Part shown: positions 8,311 through 15,065 of the stretch, one piece after another
Layout of the letters: each line of letters begins with the position of its first letter
How positions within the stretch are numbered: position 1 is the stretch's first letter
Source: Paenibacillus radicibacter
GTDB lineage: Bacteria; Bacillota; Bacilli; Paenibacillales; NBRC-103111
Assembly (NCBI RefSeq): GCF_024721995.1
Contig: NZ_JANQBC010000001.1
Location: 186,001 to 250,000 of the forward strand
DNA: 64,000 nt
Reading direction: 5' to 3'
Program-made: the position numbers and the translations under genes
Notes under the pieces: model-generated
Databases searched by the model: none
Told to the model about the DNA's origin: nothing
The model's input: only the letters and a program-made list of their open reading frames with translations

Positions 8311-8730
8311 TTGAATGACCTTCGTCTGTTTTTTCTTTTTCAAATCCGCTGGTATATCTGTGACGAAATTGCGAATATGTTTTCTTTTGCACACTAAATC
8401 CAACTCAAGATTAGATCCCACTTGAAATGTACTGGCAGCGGATACTGCTAATACTTTCACGCAATTCACTTTGATAAAATGGCAGGGATTATGGATTTCC
8501 ATCGAGACCTCATTCTCACACGGATCAAAGCTTGGAATTTCACGTGAGAATACAGGGTAATCCGCAAAATCACCTTCATCTTCATAGAAGATCGACACTT
8601 CGCGCTGAAGTGCTAGCGCTCTTGACCGCGACTTGATACGACCTGAATCTCCACAAATAAAAGTAGATGCTTCCGAAACACCGTCAATTAAGATGTTAAT
8701 GACACGAGAAGTTCGCCACATCAAACGCAC
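8284..8730 (-). CDS. gerPE: Spore germination protein GerPE
   Basis: This 148-residue protein matches GerPE: the N-terminal segment TSRVINILIDGVSEASTFICGD and a second SAASTFQVGSN unit share the S-x-x-F-x-x-G-D/S core common to small GerP proteins. GerP proteins are made late in the mother cell and are needed for germinants to pass through the spore coat. The GTG start directly follows the gerPD stop (TAG-GTG); an ATG at 8721 is an alternative. The tail is lysine-rich and runs into the terminator hairpin. It is the last gene of the operon here, where B. subtilis has gerPF. Confidence 0.85.
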   Translation of the reverse strand: MRLMWRTSRVINILIDGVSEASTFICGDSGRIKSRSRALALQREVSIFYEDEGDFADYPVFSREIPSFDPCENEVSMEIHNPCHFIKVNCVKVLAVSAASTFQVGSNLELDLVCKRKHIRNFVTDIPADLKKKKQTKVIQNKERSPYE

Positions 8731-8910
8731 CTAACGTACAGGAGCTAACGGAACGAGTGGGCCTTGAATCACTGACTCAGGTGGGGTATCAAATGCAGAT
8801 GTACAATTAATTACCTTCGTATCCCCGATCAAGAACACCGATGAACTGGCCACCCCCACAATTCGAATATTACCCACACAAACCTCTTTATTAACCACAG
8901 TCATTTTCAT
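8731..8910 (-). CDS. gerPD: Spore germination protein GerPD
   Basis: A 59-residue ORF (MKMTVVNKEV...PLVPLAPVR) fills the gap between gerPC and gerPE. It has the small-GerP signature VGNIRIVGVASSSVFLIGD and the proline-rich ending PLVPLAPVR, as in GerPD/GerPB homologues. AGAGG lies just before the ATG, inside the last codons of gerPC. Position and sequence together make the call firm. It belongs to the sigma-K-type gerP operon. Confidence 0.9.
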   Translation of the reverse strand: MKMTVVNKEVCVGNIRIVGVASSSVFLIGDTKVINCTSAFDTPPESVIQGPLVPLAPVR

Positions 8911-8914
8911 ATGA

Positions 8915-9523
8915 TCACGCCTCTTTTGGATTTATTTGTTCGATATGCTGCCGAATGGCAACTCGAATGTCTTGCTTGACTTGCTGTACGATCGATAATT
9001 GCAAATTGTAAATCTCCTCATTGCTTCGTTCTTGGTGCTCAGGACCTATATAAAAGCGTATACGCTCATCGATCTGTTTGCGAATATCTTCAATCATGAC
9101 CTCGGTATACTGCTGCCCTAAGACAATCTGGTAGCTCTGCTTGAGCTGCTCTAATTCCTGTGGCACCTCATCCGCCAAGAATTGTGAGACCTCATGCTGA
9201 ATTTGAGTAAACAACCCGGACTGACTCGGATTTCGCTTATCTTGCTGATCCTGATCCACCTGTTCAACCGACTGTCCATTGACTGTAAAATCTTCAATTG
9301 TCTTTCCGATGTTTGGAGTTAATCCGATATTTAATGTTCCATCAAGCTTCTCTATTTTAAGTTGATCAAATTTATATTCAATCCGATCAATCTTCGTTTC
9401 ACTGCGCCCTTTAAGTTCTTCTATATCCTCTTGAAGCTGTTTGAGCCGATTATCCATCTCGACCAGCTTCTCGACCTGCCAATTCAAGATATTGATGACT
9501 TGTTGATCCCATAATGATTGCAT
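8915..9523 (-). CDS. gerPC: Spore germination protein GerPC
   Basis: This is a roughly 202-residue, mostly helical protein. Residues 1-60 form an amphipathic heptad region (MDNRLKQLQEDIEELK) typical of GerPC, then a hydrophilic linker and a second helical domain with LYNLQLSIVQQVKQDIR-like periodicity near the C-terminus. The frame is open up to 9553, but GGGGTGGG before the ATG at 9523 (MQSLWDQ) gives a length close to the B. subtilis protein. It lies between gerPB and gerPD. Confidence 0.88.
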   Translation of the reverse strand: MQSLWDQQVINILNWQVEKLVEMDNRLKQLQEDIEELKGRSETKIDRIEYKFDQLKIEKLDGTLNIGLTPNIGKTIEDFTVNGQSVEQVDQDQQDKRNPSQSGLFTQIQHEVSQFLADEVPQELEQLKQSYQIVLGQQYTEVMIEDIRKQIDERIRFYIGPEHQERSNEEIYNLQLSIVQQVKQDIRVAIRQHIEQINPKEA

Positions 9524-9572
9524 CGCATCCCACCCCCTATCATTACTATGCATGGGGTAAGTCTGCCATACG

Positions 9573-9800
9573 TTACACCTGGCTCTGCCTCACTGGTGGT
9601 AGAGGAACAAGCGGGGCGCTCTCTGCAGCCGCTTCTTCTTGTTCAAACTCCTTAGCTGGACCTGTAAACCCACCTGTATTGTATAGATTCGACATCGCCT
9701 TAATCATGCCCGATGCACCGATCTGAAGCACAGATGAATTGGTCACGGCATCGACGCGAAGTTGATGTATCGTAATACTTTGATGAACGGTTAAATTCAT
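9573..9800 (-). CDS. gerPB: Spore germination protein GerPB
   Basis: This 75-residue protein has the GerPB pattern: N-terminal MNLTVHQSITIHQLRV, then SSVLQIGASGMIKAMSNLYNTG near residues 22-44 and a proline-rich end (PLVPLPPVR). These are small coat-associated proteins of unknown biochemical role that are needed for germinant access. It lies five bases downstream of gerPA, as expected for the operon. Confidence 0.92.
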   Translation of the reverse strand: MNLTVHQSITIHQLRVDAVTNSSVLQIGASGMIKAMSNLYNTGGFTGPAKEFEQEEAAAESAPLVPLPPVRQSQV

Positions 9801-9804
9801 GCCT

Positions 9805-10035
9805 TTACACGACCCTTATATTCGGAGTATCAATGATATCTGGATCATTCGTATTCGTGCTGCTAGCCTGATTGTTCGTAATCACCGTGCCGAACGTGTC
9901 ACCTGTTGTGAAAGAGTTTGCACCTGCATACGTTTTGGATGAACTGCTGAGTATAACGGACGCCGTGTCACCAATTTGAACATTTGAACTCGGTCCGACA
10001 CTGATGATTTTAATGTTTCCTACAATTGAAGGCAT
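9805..10035 (-). CDS. gerPA: Spore germination protein GerPA (GerPA/GerPF family)
   Basis: This 76-residue protein begins MPSIVGNIKIISVGPSSNVQIGD and has SKTYAGANSFTTGD in the middle and NDPDIIDTPN at the end, the signature of the GerPA/GerPF family. GATGGGAGGAGG precedes the ATG at 10035; the longer frame to 10080 has no ribosome site. It is called GerPA because it is the first gene of the operon. GerPF belongs to the same family and has no separate copy here. Confidence 0.9.
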   Translation of the reverse strand: MPSIVGNIKIISVGPSSNVQIGDTASVILSSSSKTYAGANSFTTGDTFGTVITNNQASSTNTNDPDIIDTPNIRVV

Positions 10036-10077
10036 CGGTCCTCCTCCCATCAAGCGCAATATGTGCTCTATCTTCCT

Positions 10078-10105
10078 CATTGTATGTAGTTATTCGCCTT
10101 GATGT
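10078..10105 (-). promoter_or_regulatory. Sigma-K-like promoter of the gerP operon
   Basis: On the minus strand, ACA (10103-10105) and CATACAATG (10078-10086) are 16 bases apart, fitting the sigma-K pattern (AC at -35, CATAnnnTA at -10). gerP is sigma-K dependent in B. subtilis. A similar promoter faces the other way about 40 bases to the right. Confidence 0.65.
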
Positions 10106-10106
10106 C

Positions 10107-10133
10107 ACTTCACACCCGAATGCCCATATAATG
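10107..10133 (+). promoter_or_regulatory. Sigma-K-like promoter of the Hsp20-like gene
   Basis: CATATAATG (10125-10133) is preceded about 15-16 bases upstream by an AC dinucleotide in TCACTTC. The form is the same as the divergent gerP promoter, suggesting late mother-cell expression of the Hsp20-like gene. TATAAT alone would also fit a vegetative -10 with a poor -35. Confidence 0.45.
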
Positions 10134-10161
10134 AATGAACGAGTACAGGAGGGATAGCATA

Positions 10162-10617
10162 ATGAGTCATCCCAATAAGAAAATTACGAATTGGTTTTCC
10201 AATGACCCCTTTTTTAATACCAAATTTCCGTTTGATAAGCTTGGCGATCAGTCCAATTTAGACCCTTCCTTCGTCGAGCAATATGTGAAGGATGTGCTAA
10301 CCCAAGCTTCAAACAATCCGATGCAGGTGAGCAATCATCAACTGCCATATGAATTGTTCGAGATGCATCATTCGGTAATAGCCAAGTTGAAGCTGCCGAA
10401 AGGTATTCGTCCTTCGAGTTTAGTCATATCCATCAACAGCTCACAAATTAAGATCGAAGGGATTGGCTCTAATCGCGATCGTGAACAGCGAATTCCGCTC
10501 AGCATTCCCGTCGTTCCTTCCCGCAGCACGGCCACATTTAAGCAAGATGTCCTCCAGATTAAGATGCCTAAACTGTCCAAAGGACACTTTGTCGAAGTCC
10601 CTATTCGCTACTTGTAA
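10162..10617 (+). CDS. Hsp20/alpha-crystallin-like protein
   Basis: This 151-residue protein has an N-terminal variable region (about residues 1-65) and a beta-sandwich part resembling the alpha-crystallin fold (KLPKGIRPSSLVISINSSQIKIEG, then a C-terminal LQIKMPKLSKG strand). The similarity is moderate. AGGAGGG lies eight bases before the ATG at 10162; the longer frame from 10135 lacks a site. It is divergent from gerP with a sigma-K-like promoter, so a role as a spore-coat small heat-shock-like protein, like CotM/CotP, is a reasonable inference. Confidence 0.7.
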   Translation: MSHPNKKITNWFSNDPFFNTKFPFDKLGDQSNLDPSFVEQYVKDVLTQASNNPMQVSNHQLPYELFEMHHSVIAKLKLPKGIRPSSLVISINSSQIKIEGIGSNRDREQRIPLSIPVVPSRSTATFKQDVLQIKMPKLSKGHFVEVPIRYL

Positions 10618-10640
10618 CCCATTTACAAGACTTTTAGCCA

Positions 10641-10679
10641 ACAAAAAAGCTGACACCTCACAGCGTCAGCTTATTTTTT
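10641..10679. terminator. Bidirectional intrinsic terminator
   Basis: AAGCTGAC...GTCAGCTT forms a stem with A6 before it and ATTTTTT after it. It lies between the Hsp20-like gene and the convergent msrAB and can end both transcripts. Confidence 0.82.
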
Positions 10680-10716
10680 ATGAAATGGTGTCAAACTGCT
10701 TCTAGTACGAATACTA

Positions 10717-11691
10717 TTAGAACAAACCTATAAATCTAGCATATCCTTCTTTCTCTAGATCCGATTTGGGAATGAACCGAAGTGCTGCTGAATTGATGCA
10801 ATAGCGTAAGCCGCCCTGATCAATGGGACCATCTTCGAACACATGACCCAAATGCGAATCTGCCTCACGGCTTCGTACTTCTGTACGCACCATGAAGTGG
10901 CTGTGATCGTCTTTCTCATTCACAGTCCCTGATTGTAAAGGCTTCGTAAAGCTTGGCCAACCACAACCGGAATCGAATTTATCTAATGAACTAAATAGCG
11001 GCTCTCCTGACACAATGTCAACATAGATACCTTCTTCTTTATGATCCCAAAACTCATTACGAAATGGCGGTTCTGTCCCATTGTTCTGAGTGACTTCATA
11101 TTGCATAGGTGTTAGCTTTGCGCGGCGAAGCTCTTTATCTGCCTCGGTATTCCAGTGCTGAGCGATAAACGCGTCACGTCCTGAGCCTTTCCGATACATT
11201 TTATAACGCATTGGATTCTTGTGGTGATAGTCTTGATGGTACTCTTCTGCAGAGTAGAAGGTAGTCGCCGGCTCAATTGGCGTTACAATTGGCGATTTGA
11301 ACCTTCCGCTACTCTCCAGCTCTTGCTTTGATGCTTCTGCGAGTACACGCTGCTTCTCAGAATAGTAGAAAATAGCCGTTCGATACGAGGAACCACGATC
11401 GAAGAACTGTCCACCTGCATCGGTAGGATCAATTTGCTGCCAGAATATCGATAACAACTTCTCATATGGGAATACGGAAGGGTCGTATGTAATTCGTACA
11501 GCTTCTGTATGGCCAGTTGTATGGGTGCACACTTCTTCGTAAGTTGGGCTTTGTGTATGACCGCCAATGTAGCCTGACTCCACTTTAATAATTCCAGGTA
11601 ACTCTTCAAAAGGTGTAACCATGCACCAGAAGCAGCCGCCTGCGAAGCAAGCCTGCTCGTAACCCTGTTCAATCTGATTATTCGCACTCAT
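10717..11691 (-). CDS. msrAB: Bifunctional peptide methionine sulfoxide reductase MsrA/MsrB
   Basis: This 324-residue cytoplasmic fusion repairs both stereoisomers of methionine sulfoxide in proteins. The MsrA domain (about residues 10-165) contains the catalytic GCFWCM near residues 19-24. The MsrB domain (about 180-320) contains [12 protein letters not shown] and the catalytic cysteine in [11 protein letters not shown]. Both reductases are recycled by thioredoxin, and a thioredoxin gene with a MerR regulator starts divergently 173 bases away. The gene has its own upstream TATATT-type promoter. Confidence 0.96.
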   Translation of the reverse strand: MSANNQIEQGYEQACFAGGCFWCMVTPFEELPGIIKVESGYIGGHTQSPTYEEVCTHTTGHTEAVRITYDPSVFPYEKLLSIFWQQIDPTDAGGQFFDRGSSYRTAIFYYSEKQRVLAEASKQELESSGRFKSPIVTPIEPATTFYSAEEYHQDYHHKNPMRYKMYRKGSGRDAFIAQHWNTEADKELRRAKLTPMQYEVTQNNGTEPPFRNEFWDHKEEGIYVDIVSGEPLFSSLDKFDSGCGWPSFTKPLQSGTVNEKDDHSHFMVRTEVRSREADSHLGHVFEDGPIDQGGLRYCINSAALRFIPKSDLEKEGYARFIGLF

Positions 11692-11782
11692 TTACACATA
11701 CCCTCGCTCATCTGTTTTTTAATTACTAATATAACAGAGCAACGTCCAAATTACCAAAACACACGATTTTTTAAAATTTCGC

Positions 11783-11814
11783 TTGACCCTCACACTAATG
11801 TCATCCTTTATAAT
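11783..11814 (+). promoter_or_regulatory. MerR-type promoter with 20-base spacer
   Basis: TTGACC (11783-11788) and TATAAT (11809-11814) are 20 bases apart, longer than the usual 17. The spacer contains ACACTAATGT and an outer TGAC...GTCA pair. Overlong spacers with a dyad are the hallmark of MerR-family activation by DNA distortion, so autoregulation of the downstream MerR-thioredoxin pair is likely. Confidence 0.7.
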
Positions 11815-11864
11815 AAAACTATGAAGACACATCGATTTAATTCTAGAGAGGAGGTTCTTCTACC

Positions 11865-12245
11865 TTGAAAATTGGAGAACTCGCGCAACGTACTGGTGTT
11901 AGCATACGTTCCATTCGTTATTACGAGCAGCAGGGACTACTCTCCCCGCTCCGACAAGAGAATGGGTATAGGGAGTTCTCAACTTTTGCAGAAGAGCAAA
12001 TTCGCACGATTCAGCTCTACTTAACTCTAGGTCTTTCAACCGAGCAAATTGCTTACTTCCTGCACTGTGTGATGAAAAACAAAGAAGCTTTCTGCCAAGA
12101 AGTACTTCCCTTATATGAGCAGAAACTCACTGAAATTAATCTGCAAATTCAGAATTTGGAGCACATTAAATCGAACTTGGAAGAACGCATCCTGTCCATT
12201 CATAACGAACAAGAGCATCTTGCTTCAAACCAAAAACTACTTTAG
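11865..12245 (+). CDS. MerR-family transcriptional regulator
   Basis: This 126-residue protein has the MerR winged helix-turn-helix at residues 1-70 (KIGELAQRTGVSIRSIRYYEQQGLLSP) and a long dimerization helix from about residue 80 on. The effector region is short, with one Cys in HCVMKNKEAFCQEV, so the signal is not clear; a redox or electrophile signal would fit the neighbours. The TTG start lies behind GAGGAGG. A thioredoxin gene follows after 11 bases, and the promoter upstream has MerR-type geometry. Confidence 0.88.
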   Translation: MKIGELAQRTGVSIRSIRYYEQQGLLSPLRQENGYREFSTFAEEQIRTIQLYLTLGLSTEQIAYFLHCVMKNKEAFCQEVLPLYEQKLTEINLQIQNLEHIKSNLEERILSIHNEQEHLASNQKLL

Positions 12246-12256
12246 GAGGAATTCTC

Positions 12257-12580
12257 ATGAACGTTCGTCCCGTAACCAATGCAAATTTCAAAGAATCGAT
12301 TCGCAAGACTGGTGTAACCCTTGTTGACTTTAGTGCAGCATGGTGTCCCCCATGTAAAGTTCTACTCCCTATTCTTGAAGATTTAAGTCAAGAAAATCGC
12401 AAAGATGTCTCGATTCTTAAAGTGGACTGTGATAATGAACCGGATTTAGCAAGTGCATTCGGAGTTATGTCCATGCCAACGGTTGTCGTATTCCAAGATG
12501 GTGTACCAATGGAGAAACTCGTTGGATTAAGACCGAAAAGTGTGTATCAATCCCTCATTACCCAATATCGCAGAGCTTAA
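12257..12580 (+). CDS. Thioredoxin-like protein with CPPC active site
   Basis: This 107-residue protein is a full-length thioredoxin fold: VDFSAAWCPPCKVLLP at residues 23-38, the cis-proline in MSMPTVVVF, and a C-terminal helix. The active site is C-P-P-C, not the C-G-P-C of housekeeping TrxA. The change should alter redox potential or partner choice (inference). It is co-transcribed with the MerR regulator and divergent from msrAB, which needs a thiol reductant, so it is a candidate partner for MsrAB under stress. Confidence 0.9.
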   Translation: MNVRPVTNANFKESIRKTGVTLVDFSAAWCPPCKVLLPILEDLSQENRKDVSILKVDCDNEPDLASAFGVMSMPTVVVFQDGVPMEKLVGLRPKSVYQSLITQYRRA

Positions 12581-12672
12581 GTTGCAGCAAAGCCATGTGT
12601 GTATTTACTTGGAACTCCTACTCATTTACAATAAAGAGGAAGTACAAATGAATTTCATGGAGGTTTTCACAC

Positions 12673-12885
12673 ATGGCTAAAAGCGCAGCACGCAAAGCAA
12701 GAGATAAAGAAGCCCGCCATAAAGGCTACGATTTAAGTGCCTTTGGGCGCCGAGGGCAAGCAATAGCAATCGATATGACAACTAGAAAAACCAAGAGCAA
12801 GTCAGAACTTATGAGACAGCACAAATATAAAAAGCTCGATCTATCCGGGGAGTACGGAGTGGATCGAGCTTTTTATATTAGCTAG
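12673..12885 (+). CDS. Small basic conserved protein, YqkK-like
   Basis: This 70-residue, very basic protein begins MAKSAARKARDKEARHKG and has the motif IDMTTRKTKSKSELMRQHKYKK, similar to Bacillus YqkK-type small proteins. Function unknown. ATGGAGG precedes the start. The last codons are encoded by a perfect terminator stem, so the C-terminal sequence LDLSGEYGVDRAF is dictated by, or compatible with, that hairpin. The 3' end overlaps a convergent short ORF by eight bases. Confidence 0.65.
   Translation: MAKSAARKARDKEARHKGYDLSAFGRRGQAIAIDMTTRKTKSKSELMRQHKYKKLDLSGEYGVDRAFYIS
12829..12876. terminator. Intrinsic terminator inside the 3' end of the YqkK-like gene
   Basis: AAAAGCTCGATC and GATCGAGCTTTT form a 12-base perfect stem around a 20-base loop, followed by TTATATT; A-rich sequence on the other side makes it bidirectional. 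It lies fully upstream of the stop codon of the YqkK-like gene. Confidence 0.75.
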
Positions 12886-13039
12886 CAACATTTTTTGTTT
12901 TACTTGCATCTTGATTGGATTCCATTTTCACTGTGTTCTTGAACAGGTTTCTCCACAATCCTTGACGATCTTCTTTTTCCATCTCAGCTTGGTGACTCGC
13001 CATCATTTTTTCCATTACATACAAATCGCAGAACATCAT
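12878..13039 (-). CDS. Small hypothetical ORF (53 aa)
   Basis: An ORF beginning MMFCDLYVMEKMMASHQ has GAGGG three to five bases before its double ATG. It is hydrophilic, with a central EKEDRQGLWRNLFKNT stretch and no signal peptide or membrane helix. I do not recognise the family. It is divergent from the SgrR-like gene and its stop overlaps the convergent YqkK-like gene. The good ribosome site is the main support; it could still be non-coding. Confidence 0.45.
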   Translation of the reverse strand: MMFCDLYVMEKMMASHQAEMEKEDRQGLWRNLFKNTVKMESNQDASKTKNVAS

Positions 13040-13160
13040 TTCCCTCACACTCCGTATCGTTTTATTTTCTTTCCTGATTCAAATTTACCATGCTCTTAAC
13101 AGGTTAAAAATGGTATACTTTGAAAGAATGCTTCATCTTTTCAAGGTGGTGAATTTTACT

Positions 13161-14999
13161 GTGCAGTTATTAATTTATTATCAGCAGATCGCAGCCAGGC
13201 TTGGGCAGCAAGGAGAAAACACAGATATTCCCATCACATTAGAAGAGTTATCTGATCTACTAATCTCTTCTCTTCGAAACATTAGACTTATTATTAAAAA
13301 AATGGAGGGCGAAGGTTGGATTAAATGGACATCTGGCCGTGGTCGCGGGAACCATTCCAAGATTCGCTTACTCATCCCGGTCGATGAACTGATCGTTCGT
13401 GAGATGGAACCTTATCTTGCACGTGGTAACTTAAAAGAGGTAATGGAGCTCATGCGATTGCCAGAAATCAGTGAATCTGTTAAAACCTATTTTTCCGAAT
13501 GGATTGCAGATAGCTTTGGATTTAAGGAAGTACTTGAGAATGAGAAGAAGCTTGATGTATTGCGCTTTCCAATTTTCCGAAACTTAACAACACTTGACCC
13601 AATAGATGTGCTATATACAATTGATCATCACATGGTGCATCAAATCTTCGATACGCTTGTCTGTTATGATGCTGAGCAGCGTAAAGTCATCCCCCATGTG
13701 GCACTGCACTGGGAAGCAAATGCGGATTCGAGTGTTTGGACCTTCTATTTGCGTAAAGGGATTCGATTCCACCACGGAAGTGAATTACAGGCACGGGATG
13801 TTGCGTTTACTTTGTCTCGCTTAAAGTATCGAACTACATCAACGCCAAATGGCTGGATCGGTGATCAAATTCATGAAATACGAATTCTTGGACCTTATGT
13901 CATCCAAATCCAGCTCAATCAGACGAATCAGATGTTTCATCGATATATGGCAGCACTCGCAACATCAATTGTGTGTGAGGATTTATATAATGGCGACCTT
14001 GATGTATCGATACGAGTACCGATCGGAACAGGTCCATATCGAGTGAATCATTTTGACACGTATAACTGTAAATTGGAAGCGTTTGCCGATTATTTCAACG
14101 GACGGGCACAGCTTGACCAGATTGACATCTGGTACTTGCCTGAGAAGTCGTTATATCCGATTGAACAACGTAAAGAGATGCATGTCTTAGTCAGCCATCA
14201 TAATCCAATTGCGCTTCCAACTTCACAATGGAAAGCGGAGACGAAGATGGAAACCGGCTGCACGATCATTTCCTATAATATGAACAAACAAGGTCCGCAC
14301 TTGAATTCAAAGTTTCGTCGAGCTGTTCATCACATCATCAATCGCAAAGCGATGGCAGAGCATGTATATAGATCGCTCGCAATCCCTGCTAGTGGATTTG
14401 TTGCTGCGGAGACGACTTGCCAACCACCGGAAGATGATTATCAGCCTGAACATGCATTACAGCTTCTGAAGAGTATCGACTATGCAAGTGAGCCATTTAC
14501 GATGTATGTGACCCCGTGGCATGAACCTGCTGGGCGTTGGGTACAGCAACAATGTGCAGAATATGGCATCCCTCTAGAGTTAACCGTACTCACTGGAGCC
14601 GAGATGTCACTTCCTGAACAACTACTCCAAGCTGATTGTGTATTAATTGGCGTTACTTCGTACGATGACGTCGATATAGCGCTGCTTGATACGTATCTAT
14701 CTCCTTACTCTGTTAATTACGTTCATCTGACGGATGCAACACGTGCCCAAATTAGCAGACAAGTGTCTGAGATGCTGGAAGAGCCTCTCCACGACGGACA
14801 TATCAAGCGCATTCAAGAATTAGAAGCTATCATTAAACATAGTTATCAGACCCTATTCCTGCATCACCGCACGCAGCAGACTGTCTTCAAATCGTCGATT
14901 CGAGGCATTACCTTGAATTCACTCGGGTGGATCGACTTTAAGCAACTGTGGTTCCAACCTACGCTTCGATCGGGTGAAGTGTATCGGGCTGTCAATTAA
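13161..14999 (+). CDS. SgrR-type regulator (HTH plus solute-binding domain)
   Basis: This 612-residue protein has an N-terminal winged helix-turn-helix of the SgrR type (about residues 1-110, including TLEELSDLLISSLRNIRLIIKKME) joined to a family 5 extracellular-solute-binding-like domain (about 140-550, with HVALHWEANADSSVWTFYLR and VTPWHEPAGRW). There is no signal peptide, so it is a cytoplasmic regulator that likely binds a peptide or sugar-like ligand. The frame is open from 13110, but AAGGTGG lies before the GTG at 13161 (MQLLIYYQQI), the usual SgrR opening. A TATACT -10 lies at about 13112-13117. The target is unknown; no transporter lies next to it. Confidence 0.85.
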   Translation: MQLLIYYQQIAARLGQQGENTDIPITLEELSDLLISSLRNIRLIIKKMEGEGWIKWTSGRGRGNHSKIRLLIPVDELIVREMEPYLARGNLKEVMELMRLPEISESVKTYFSEWIADSFGFKEVLENEKKLDVLRFPIFRNLTTLDPIDVLYTIDHHMVHQIFDTLVCYDAEQRKVIPHVALHWEANADSSVWTFYLRKGIRFHHGSELQARDVAFTLSRLKYRTTSTPNGWIGDQIHEIRILGPYVIQIQLNQTNQMFHRYMAALATSIVCEDLYNGDLDVSIRVPIGTGPYRVNHFDTYNCKLEAFADYFNGRAQLDQIDIWYLPEKSLYPIEQRKEMHVLVSHHNPIALPTSQWKAETKMETGCTIISYNMNKQGPHLNSKFRRAVHHIINRKAMAEHVYRSLAIPASGFVAAETTCQPPEDDYQPEHALQLLKSIDYASEPFTMYVTPWHEPAGRWVQQQCAEYGIPLELTVLTGAEMSLPEQLLQADCVLIGVTSYDDVDIALLDTYLSPYSVNYVHLTDATRAQISRQVSEMLEEPLHDGHIKRIQELEAIIKHSYQTLFLHHRTQQTVFKSSIRGITLNSLGWIDFKQLWFQPTLRSGEVYRAVN

Positions 15000-15010
15000 A
15001 GAGATCATAT

Positions 15011-15050
15011 AAAAAGGGGAAGCCATCACTTAAGTGGCTTCCCCTTTTCC
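15011..15050. terminator. Bidirectional intrinsic terminator
   Basis: GGGGAAGCCA...TGGCTTCCCC forms a ten-base stem, with A5 before it and TTTT after it. It separates the SgrR-like gene from the convergent DUF2334 gene. Confidence 0.9.
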
Positions 15051-15065
15051 CCTATTCTAAACCTA

